From positions 1 through 13,435 of the forward strand of contig CADBPA010000135.1 in assembly GCA_902796505.1 (NCBI GenBank): 13,435 nt of DNA, given 5' to 3'. The position numbers and the translations under genes are program-made. Shown one piece after another: positions 5,773-11,376 of the stretch; within the stretch, counting starts at the first letter, position 1; each line of letters begins with the position of its first letter. Source of the DNA: an uncultured Ruminococcus sp. (lineage in GTDB: Bacteria > Bacillota > Clostridia > Oscillospirales > CAG-272). The notes beneath the pieces are model-generated. The model was not told the DNA's origin. It did not search any database and worked only from the letters and a program-made list of their open reading frames with translations.

Positions 5773-6696
5773 ATGGAAGAAAAAACAACGGCGCTCCCGC
5801 AGGACGGCGAGCGCGCGCCTGAGGAAGATCTCCCCGAAAAGTCCGCCGAAAAGCCGGATGTGACCGAGCGGCAGGAGCCGCAGCCCCCGGCTCCGGATGA
5901 GGCGGAAAGCGAAGAAGCGGCGGACGGCGCCGCCCCGGAGACCGAGGAGCAGACCGCCTCGGAGACCGAGGCGCAGACCGCGCCGGATGCCGAAGAGCAG
6001 ACCGCCTCGGAGACCGAGGCGCAGACCGCGCCGGATGCCGAAGAGCAAACCACCTCGGAGACCGAGGAGAAGACTGCGCCGGAAACCGAGGAGCAGCGGC
6101 GTGACCGCCTGCTGCACCGGCGCGCCTCGCGCTTCCCCTCGGCGGACGAATCGCCCTACGATGAAAATCATCCGCGCGTGATCGACGCGGTGTTCGACTT
6201 CGTGGAGCTTCTGGTGCTGACCTTCACGATCGTGATGCTTCTCTTCTGCTTCGTGTTCCGCCACTCGATCGTGGACGGCAATTCGATGAAGCAGACGCTG
6301 CAGGACGGCGATCATCTGATCATTTCGGCGCTCGCCAAGCCGGAGCGCGGCGATATCATCGTATTCGAGGATTACTCGATCGGGATCAAAAAGCCGCTCG
6401 TCAAGCGCGTGATCGCCGTAGCCGGCGATACGGTGGAGATCCGGGTGACCGGTATCTACGTCAACGGCAAAAAACTCAAAGAAGAATACGTCTATATCGA
6501 CGAGGACGTGCGCAATTGGTACGTCTATGAGCCGATGGAGGAGTTCACCGTGCCGGAAGGAAAGCTTTTCGTTCTCGGCGACCACAGAAACGACTCGAAC
6601 GATTCGCGCTATCTCGGCTGTATCGACGAGGACGCGGTACTCGGCAAGGTCCTCATCCGCATCTATCCCTTTTCCTCTTTCGGAAAAGTAGAATAA
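5773..6696 (+). CDS. lepB: Signal peptidase I with long acidic repetitive N-terminal extension
   Basis: 307-residue type I signal peptidase, which removes signal peptides from exported proteins on the outer face of the cytoplasmic membrane through a Ser-Lys dyad. A single membrane helix spans about residues 139-162. The catalytic serine is S171 in GNSMKQTL and the general-base lysine is K211 in LVKRVIAVAGD. Their 40-residue spacing equals that in Bacillus SipS. The C-terminal box LGDHRNDSNDSRYLG is intact. Unlike typical enzymes of about 180 residues, it carries some 135 extra residues before the membrane helix, rich in Glu, Pro, Thr and Ala, predicted disordered and cytoplasmic, and including eight-residue repeats at residues 60-107. 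The start ATG has AAAGGA 5 nt upstream. It heads the rightward gene run, with rbgA starting 8 bp after its stop. Enzyme identity is certain; the role of the extension is unknown. Confidence 0.95.
   Translation: MEEKTTALPQDGERAPEEDLPEKSAEKPDVTERQEPQPPAPDEAESEEAADGAAPETEEQTASETEAQTAPDAEEQTASETEAQTAPDAEEQTTSETEEKTAPETEEQRRDRLLHRRASRFPSADESPYDENHPRVIDAVFDFVELLVLTFTIVMLLFCFVFRHSIVDGNSMKQTLQDGDHLIISALAKPERGDIIVFEDYSIGIKKPLVKRVIAVAGDTVEIRVTGIYVNGKKLKEEYVYIDEDVRNWYVYEPMEEFTVPEGKLFVLGDHRNDSNDSRYLGCIDEDAVLGKVLIRIYPFSSFGKVE
5950..6093 (+). repeat. 48-bp in-frame tandem repeat within lepB
   Basis: Two identical 48-bp units (5950-5997 and 5998-6045) followed by a diverged third (6046-6093), with a partial unit just before them (5935-5949). 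Each unit encodes QTASETEAQTAPDAEE, itself two related eight-residue halves. Because 48 is a multiple of three, gain or loss of units keeps lepB in frame. Confidence 0.92.
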
Positions 6697-6704
6697 GGAA
6701 GTTT

Positions 6705-7577
6705 ATGCAACAGAAGAATCCCATTCAATGGTTTCCCGGCCACATGGCCAAGACCAAGCGCATCATGCGCGAATGCCTGCCGCAGGTCGATCTCGTTCTG
6801 GAATTGATCGACGCGCGCATCCCCTATTCCTCCGAAAACCCGGACGTCGATTCCCTGCTCGGCGAAAAGCCCCGGATCATCGTGCTGACGAAAGCCGAGC
6901 TCGCCGATCCGAAGATCAGCCGCCTCTGGGTGGAGGATCTGCAGAGGCGCGGCGTTCCCGCCGTGCTGATCGACTCGATGGCGGGGACGGGGCTGAAAGA
7001 GCTTTCCGAGAAGATCCGCACCGTGATGGCGGAGAAGCTCGGTCGGTACGCCGAGCGCGGAATGGACGGACGGAAGCTGCGCGCCATGGCGGTCGGTATC
7101 CCGAACGTCGGAAAATCCTCCCTCATCAATAAGCTCGCCGGCGGCAAGCGCGCGAAGGTCGAAGACCGGCCGGGCGTCACGCAGACGAAGCAGTGGATCC
7201 CGACCTCGATCGGTCTCGATCTGCTCGATATGCCGGGCGTTCTCGCGCCGAAATTCGAGGACGAGCGGGTGGGCGAAAATCTTGCCATCACCGGCGCGAT
7301 CAAGGACGATATCCTGAATCTCGAAGAGATCGCCGTCATCGCCTGCGGGCGGCTGCGCGAATGCGCGAAAGAGGCGTTTTTCGCAAGATACAAGATCGCG
7401 GACGGCGAAGCGGAAGGACTCGACGATTACGATCTTTTCCGCCTGATCGGAAAAAAGCGCGGCTTCCTCATCGGGGGCGGCGAGATCAACGAGGAGCGGA
7501 CGGCAAAAATTCTGCTCGACGAATTCCGCGGCGCGAAGATCGGGCGCATCTCGCTCGAACGCCCCGGAGAAAGGTGA
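6705..7577 (+). CDS. rbgA: Ribosome biogenesis GTPase RbgA (YlqF)
   Basis: 290-residue circularly permuted GTPase that acts late in assembly of the 50S subunit; it is essential in Bacillus. The permuted order G4-G5-G1-G2-G3 is visible: TKAE at residues 62-65 (variant of NKxD), SMAGTG around 95-100, P-loop GIPNVGKSS from residue 131 (K137, S138), the GVTQTKQW switch region, and DMPG from D175. The N-terminal IQWFPGHMAKTKR motif is diagnostic, and the C-terminal helical domain that contacts rRNA is present at full length. It starts 8 bp after lepB with AAGGAAG as ribosome binding site and ends 3 bp before the rnhB start. This order, lepB-rbgA-rnhB-yraN, is conserved in Bacillota. Confidence 0.96.
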   Translation: MQQKNPIQWFPGHMAKTKRIMRECLPQVDLVLELIDARIPYSSENPDVDSLLGEKPRIIVLTKAELADPKISRLWVEDLQRRGVPAVLIDSMAGTGLKELSEKIRTVMAEKLGRYAERGMDGRKLRAMAVGIPNVGKSSLINKLAGGKRAKVEDRPGVTQTKQWIPTSIGLDLLDMPGVLAPKFEDERVGENLAITGAIKDDILNLEEIAVIACGRLRECAKEAFFARYKIADGEAEGLDDYDLFRLIGKKRGFLIGGGEINEERTAKILLDEFRGAKIGRISLERPGER

Positions 7578-7580
7578 ACC

Positions 7581-8201
7581 ATGCCGGATTACGAATATGA
7601 AGAAAGGCGGTACGCCGAAGGCTATACCGCCGTATGCGGATGCGATGAAGCCGGTCGGGGGCCGCTGTGCGGTCCGGTCGTCGCGGCGGCGGTCATTCTT
7701 CCAAGGGGGCTTGTGATCCCCGGCCTTGACGATTCCAAAAAACTCAGCGAAGCCAAGCGGGAAAAGCTCTACGCCCTGATCACCGAACAGGCGATCGCCT
7801 ACGGCGTCGCCGAGGCAAGCCCGGAGGAGATCGACCGCATCAACATCCTGAACGCTTCGATGCTGGCGATGCGCCGGGCGATCGAAAAGCTGCGGGTGAA
7901 AGCCGATTTCGCGCTGATCGACGGCAACTGCTCGCGCGGATTTCCCATCCCGACCGAGACGGTCGTCAAAGGCGACGCGAAAAGCTGCTCGATCGCGGCG
8001 GCGTCCATCCTTGCGAAGGTCACGCGGGACCGCGAATGCGTCGCGCTCGATCGGGCGTATCCCGAATACGGCATCGCAAAGCACAAAGGCTATCCGACCA
8101 AGGAACATATGGACGCGGTACGCAGATTCGGCGCCGCGCCGATCTACCGCAAAAGCTTTTTGAAATTTCTCGACCGTCAGGACGACGGCGGTGAACCATG
8201 A
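7581..8201 (+). CDS. rnhB: Ribonuclease HII
   Basis: 206-residue RNase HII, which cleaves RNA in RNA-DNA hybrids and starts removal of single ribonucleotides misincorporated into DNA. The catalytic carboxylates of the family are in place: D22 and E23 in CDEAGRG, D114 in LIDGN, and D150 in VTRDR. The family motifs GPLCGPVVAAAVIL, DDSKKLSEAKRE and SIAAASILAKV are also present. The start ATG at 7581 has AAAGGTGA just upstream, overlapping the end of rbgA. Its TGA stop overlaps the yraN ATG (ATGA, 8198-8201), which implies translational coupling. Confidence 0.97.
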   Translation: MPDYEYEERRYAEGYTAVCGCDEAGRGPLCGPVVAAAVILPRGLVIPGLDDSKKLSEAKREKLYALITEQAIAYGVAEASPEEIDRINILNASMLAMRRAIEKLRVKADFALIDGNCSRGFPIPTETVVKGDAKSCSIAAASILAKVTRDRECVALDRAYPEYGIAKHKGYPTKEHMDAVRRFGAAPIYRKSFLKFLDRQDDGGEP

Positions 8202-8632
8202 AGCTGAACATTCTGAAGGCTCTGACGCCGAAACGCAGGCTCGGAAACTTCGGCGAACGCGCGGCGGCGCGCTATCTTTTCTTCCACGGCTACCGCATCC
8301 TCGAACGCAATTACGTGGCGGCAGGGTACGAGATCGATCTCATCGCAAGAAAGAAAAACGTCGTCGCTTTTGTGGAAGTCAAGGCGAGGACGATCGGAAA
8401 ACTCTCGCCCATGACGCCGCGGCCGGCAGCAGCGGTCACACCGGAGAAGCAAAGAAAGATCATTTCTGCCGCAAAATATTATCATTCTTTCAACGAAAGA
8501 GATAAACGGATGCGCTTTGACGTCATCGAGGTCTATCTCGACGAAAAGAAAAACGGAAAGCCGCGCGTTCAAAGAATCGTGCATATGATCTCGGCGTTTG
8601 ACCGCGATACGGCTTATCACAAACGAGGGTAA
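8198..8632 (+). CDS. yraN: YraN (UPF0102) family nuclease-like protein
   Basis: 144-residue protein of the UPF0102/YraN family, which has a restriction-endonuclease-like fold; its biological role is poorly defined, though its constant neighbourhood with rnhB suggests nucleic-acid metabolism. The family core is clear: LGNFGERAAARYL with E20, then YEIDLIA with D47, and FVEVKAR with E60 and K62, the latter forming the PD-(D/E)xK-type site. It is somewhat longer than the usual 115-130 residues, through a loop after VKAR rich in Pro and Ala and a longer C-terminus (MISAFDRDTAYHKRG). The start overlaps the rnhB stop by 4 bp. Thr synthase follows after 60 bp without an evident terminator. Confidence 0.93.
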   Translation: MKLNILKALTPKRRLGNFGERAAARYLFFHGYRILERNYVAAGYEIDLIARKKNVVAFVEVKARTIGKLSPMTPRPAAAVTPEKQRKIISAAKYYHSFNERDKRMRFDVIEVYLDEKKNGKPRVQRIVHMISAFDRDTAYHKRG

Positions 8633-8692
8633 CTCACAAAATGGATCTTCCGAAAAGATCCGCAACGGGCGGCAATGCCGCGGAGAAGAATT
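8633..8692 (+). other. yraN-thrC gap with two small hairpins
   Basis: A perfect 7-bp hairpin, GGATCTT (8643-8649) / AAGATCC (8655-8661) with loop CCGAA, is followed by GCGGC (8669-8673) / GCCGC (8677-8681), which abuts the thrC ribosome binding site GGAG (8682-8685). No U run follows either stem, so this is unlikely to be a terminator; read-through into thrC is expected. A 20-codon frame from ATG 8641 to TAA 8703 overlaps the thrC start, but its ribosome binding site is poor and it has only one threonine codon, so it is not a typical attenuator. Confidence 0.3.
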
Positions 8693-10174
8693 ATGAACTA
8701 TAACAGCACAAGAGGTTTGAAGATCGGGGCGACGGCGGCGCAAGCCATCAAGACCGGGCTTTGCCCGGACGGCGGGCTTTTCATGCCGGAGGCGATCCCG
8801 GCGATCACGGACGAGGAGATCCGGGCGCTTTGCGGCATGGATTATGCGAAGCGGGCGGCGTTCATCCTCGGAAAATATCTGACCGACTATACCGCGGAGG
8901 AGCTGCTCTCCTATGCGGAGGCGGCGTATGCGAAAGAAAAATTCGGCGAACGCCCGGCGCCGGTCACCCCCCTTTCCGACCGCAAATATCTTCTGGAACT
9001 TTACCACGGACCGACCTGCGCCTTCAAGGATATGGCGCTGCAGATCATGCCGCGGCTCTTCTCCGGCGCGCTGCGGAAGACCGGCGAGACCAAAACGGCG
9101 CTGATCCTCGTCGCCACGTCGGGGGACACCGGCAAGGCGGCGCTGGAAGGATACCGGGATATTCCCGGAACGAAAATTCAGGTGTTCTACCCTGCCGATG
9201 GCGTCAGCCGCACGCAGAAAAAGCAGATGCAGACGCAGGAGGGCAAAAACGTCTCGGTCTACGGCATCGAGGGGAATTTCGACGACGCGCAAAGCGGCGT
9301 CAAGCGCATCTTCTCGGATGAAAAAATGAAAGCCGCGCTCGCCGAAAAAGGCGTATTCCTCTCCAGCGCGAATTCGATCAACTGGGGGCGGCTCGTGCCG
9401 CAGATCGTCTATTATATCTCGGCGTACTGCGACCTGCTTGCCGACGGTGCGATCGCCGCGGGCGAGGAGATCGACGTCTGCGTTCCGACCGGGAATTTCG
9501 GCAACATTTTCGCCGCCTTTCTCGCAAAGAAAATGGGGCTGCCGATCGGGCGGCTCGTCTGCGCCTCGAACGAAAACAACGTGCTGACCGAGTTTCTCTC
9601 GACCGGGACCTACGACCGCAACCGCCCCTTCCATACCACGATGTCTCCCTCTATGGATATTCTGATCTCCTCGAATCTCGAACGGCTGCTCTATACCGTC
9701 GCGGGCGCGGAGGAGACGGCGGGATACATGCGGTCTCTCGCCGAAAGCGGAAAATATACCGTCTCGGAGGAGACTTTTTCCGAGATCCGCAGGCATTTTT
9801 CGGGCTACTGCGCCACCGAGGAGCAGACGGCGGAAATTCTGCGGCAGACCTATCTTCAGGACGAGAGGCTGGTCGATCCGCACACGGCGGTCGCGCTCGC
9901 GGCGGCAAAAGCCTATCGGGAAAACGAAAAATCCCCCCGCGCGCTCCTCGTGGCGTCGACGGCTTCGCCCTACAAATTTGCCGGGGACGTTTACCGTTCG
10001 ATCACGGGTGTTGCGGCGGAGGAATCCTCCCTGCCGGGTGTTCTGAAAGAAGCGACCGGTGAGCCGATCCCCGTTCCGATCGCGTCTCTCGAGGATCGGG
10101 CGGTTCGCTTCTCCGAGGTGATCGGAAAAGAAAAAATGGATCAGGCTGTTCGGGATTTCGCGGCGGAAAACTGA
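8693..10174 (+). CDS. thrC: Threonine synthase
   Basis: 493-residue PLP enzyme that converts O-phospho-L-homoserine to L-threonine, the last step of threonine synthesis. It belongs to the longer bacterial class with its own N-terminal domain: YNSTRG and CPDGGLFMPE mark the start of that domain. The Schiff-base lysine is K112 in CAFKDMALQ, and the phosphate-binding loop is SGDTGKA from S143. Later family segments, SANSINWGRLVPQIVYY and PTGNFGNIFAA, are intact, so it looks functional. ATG 8693 was chosen over an in-frame ATG at 8675 because GGAG lies 7 nt upstream and MNYNSTRG matches family N-termini. It probably ends the lepB operon. No hom or thrB gene is in the window. Its TGA is directly adjacent to the stop of the convergent DUF1540 gene. 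Confidence 0.96.
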   Translation: MNYNSTRGLKIGATAAQAIKTGLCPDGGLFMPEAIPAITDEEIRALCGMDYAKRAAFILGKYLTDYTAEELLSYAEAAYAKEKFGERPAPVTPLSDRKYLLELYHGPTCAFKDMALQIMPRLFSGALRKTGETKTALILVATSGDTGKAALEGYRDIPGTKIQVFYPADGVSRTQKKQMQTQEGKNVSVYGIEGNFDDAQSGVKRIFSDEKMKAALAEKGVFLSSANSINWGRLVPQIVYYISAYCDLLADGAIAAGEEIDVCVPTGNFGNIFAAFLAKKMGLPIGRLVCASNENNVLTEFLSTGTYDRNRPFHTTMSPSMDILISSNLERLLYTVAGAEETAGYMRSLAESGKYTVSEETFSEIRRHFSGYCATEEQTAEILRQTYLQDERLVDPHTAVALAAAKAYRENEKSPRALLVASTASPYKFAGDVYRSITGVAAEESSLPGVLKEATGEPIPVPIASLEDRAVRFSEVIGKEKMDQAVRDFAAEN

Positions 10175-10363
10175 TCAGTACTCTCTGGGCTTGAAGGTCG
10201 CGCAGACGGTATTATCCGAGCAGTTTGCGTCGCACGGGCCGACGCAGATCTTCCCTGCGTAACAATCGCTTTCACCATCGTGAAAAGCGCAGTTTTTCAC
10301 ATCGCACAGTACACCTTTGACGGGTTTTGTCCCTTCGGTGTGGCAATTCTTTTTGGCTTCCAT
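10175..10363 (-). CDS. Small cysteine-rich DUF1540 protein
   Basis: 62-residue protein with eight cysteines (7, 20, 25, 34, 40, 44, 48, 54). The central part VLCDVKNCAFHDGESDCYAG followed by KICVGP fits the DUF1540 pattern, a short motif with about four cysteines common in Clostridia and Bacilli and thought to bind metal; no function is established. The C-terminal extension CDANCSDNTVCATFKPRE adds three more cysteines and is seen as a variation in clostridial members. The frame is open 11 codons further upstream, but ATG 10363 has AAAGGAT 7 nt before it and gives the better N-terminus. No convincing promoter was found in the 91-bp gap shared with the divergent phosphoesterase. Its stop directly abuts that of thrC. 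Family call fairly sure, function unknown. Confidence 0.8.
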   Translation of the reverse strand: MEAKKNCHTEGTKPVKGVLCDVKNCAFHDGESDCYAGKICVGPCDANCSDNTVCATFKPREY

Positions 10364-10454
10364 TGAAGTTATCCTTTCGGTTTGATCTGCGGTCACCCCG
10401 CGAGATTATCTTGCCCACGAAAACCGAACTTATACGCTTTTTCCGGAGAAAAAT

Positions 10455-11186
10455 ATGGCACTTTATACGATCGCCGATCTGCATCTTTCCACGTTTGAAA
10501 AAACCGACAAATCCATGGAGGTTTTCGGCCGCGCATGGGACGGCTATATGGCGCGCCTCGAACGCAATTGGCGCGCGCTGATCACCGACGCGGACACCGT
10601 CGTCATCCCCGGAGATATCTCCTGGGCGCTCTCGCTCGAAGAGGCGACCTCGGATATGAAATTTCTCGAAAGCCTGCCCGGAAAAAAGGTCCTCGGCAAA
10701 GGCAATCACGATTTTTGGTGGACTTCCATGAAAAAGCACCGGGATTTCTTTGCAAAAAACGGGATCGGCAGCATTTCCTTTCTTTTCAATAACGCGATCG
10801 AAACCGACGATTTCATTCTCGCCGGAACGCGCGGCTGGTATTCGGACAAAGACGCGCAGAACGCCCCCGAAGGCGTGGACTTTGAAAAACTCACCAACCG
10901 CGAAAATCTCCGCTTGCAGGCAAGCCTCGCCGAGGCGCTCGCGATCCGCGAGCGCGCCCCCGAAAAGGAGATCCTCGTTTTCCTGCACTTCCCTCCCGTC
11001 TGGGGCGGAAAGGTCTCGGAAGGGATCCTCGAACCGATCCGTGCCGCCGGCGTGAAGAGAGTCTTTTTCGGGCATATCCACGGCAATTATACCATCCCCC
11101 CGCAATTTTATTACGAAGGGATCGAGCTTTCCATCGTCTCGGCGGATTATCTCGAATTTCTGCCGAAGAGGATCGAAAAGAGGTAA
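10455..11186 (+). CDS. Calcineurin-like metallophosphoesterase
   Basis: 243-residue cytosolic phosphoesterase with all dimetal-site motifs: D8-x-H10 in ADLHL, D54 in PGDISW, N84-H85-D86 in GKGNHD, H178 in LHFPP, and H207-x-H209 in GHIHG. No signal peptide or membrane helix is seen. The family covers protein phosphatases, cyclic-nucleotide and lipid A precursor phosphoesterases; the substrate here cannot be read from sequence. The subgroup with GDISWA and WGGK after LHFPP is common in Clostridia and usually annotated only as metallophosphoesterase. Start ATG 10455 has GGAG 6 nt upstream. It is flanked by a divergent DUF1540 gene and a bidirectional terminator, so it is probably a single-gene unit. 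Confidence 0.92.
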   Translation: MALYTIADLHLSTFEKTDKSMEVFGRAWDGYMARLERNWRALITDADTVVIPGDISWALSLEEATSDMKFLESLPGKKVLGKGNHDFWWTSMKKHRDFFAKNGIGSISFLFNNAIETDDFILAGTRGWYSDKDAQNAPEGVDFEKLTNRENLRLQASLAEALAIRERAPEKEILVFLHFPPVWGGKVSEGILEPIRAAGVKRVFFGHIHGNYTIPPQFYYEGIELSIVSADYLEFLPKRIEKR

Positions 11187-11267
11187 CTCCTACCGCAAAA
11201 ACCTCCCCGAAATTACAATGCCCCCTCATTTTTTGCCATGATAAATACAAAAAGTAACCGCTAAAAT

Positions 11268-11304
11268 AAAAGCTCCCTCGAATTTACCTCCGAGAGAGCT
11301 TTTT
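11268..11304. terminator. Bidirectional intrinsic terminator between the phosphoesterase and the pilin-like gene
   Basis: GCTCCCTCG (11272-11280) pairs with CGAGAGAGC (11291-11299) with one C-A mismatch and a 10-nt loop. It is extended by AAAA (11268-11271) and a T run (11300-11304). The reverse reading ends in TTTTATTTT, so the same hairpin can stop the minus-strand pilin-like transcript. Confidence 0.85.
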
Positions 11305-11376
11305 GCTATTTAGTTTCCCATCATATGATGGTTAATTTAGTTTTTGTTCCTTGTAATATGGGAACGTTCGTAGAAA

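Noticed and set aside
5935..6093. CRISPR-like array
   Set aside because: The repeats are directly adjacent without spacers and stay in frame within lepB; they are a coding tandem repeat.
5554..6585. 343-codon minus-strand frame with Gly/Leu/Arg repeats opposite lepB
   Set aside because: Its repeats are the mirror of the lepB 48-bp tandem repeat, and lepB has its catalytic Ser and Lys on the plus strand.
6663..8108. 481-codon minus-strand frame opposite rbgA and rnhB
   Set aside because: Antisense shadow of two genes with intact catalytic motifs; no family features or ribosome binding site of its own.
8643..8661. Intrinsic terminator between yraN and thrC
   Set aside because: The 7-bp stem is perfect but no U run follows it, so termination is unlikely.
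8177..9883. 568-codon open frame on the minus strand opposite thrC and yraN
   Set aside because: It lies opposite well-conserved yraN and thrC, is rich in Arg, Asp and Gly without domain character, and arises from GC-rich codon bias.
11187..11376. Additional gene or mobile-element end in the AT-rich gap
   Set aside because: No open frame with a ribosome binding site, no terminal inverted repeats and no transposase nearby; only the terminator and a short palindrome are seen.
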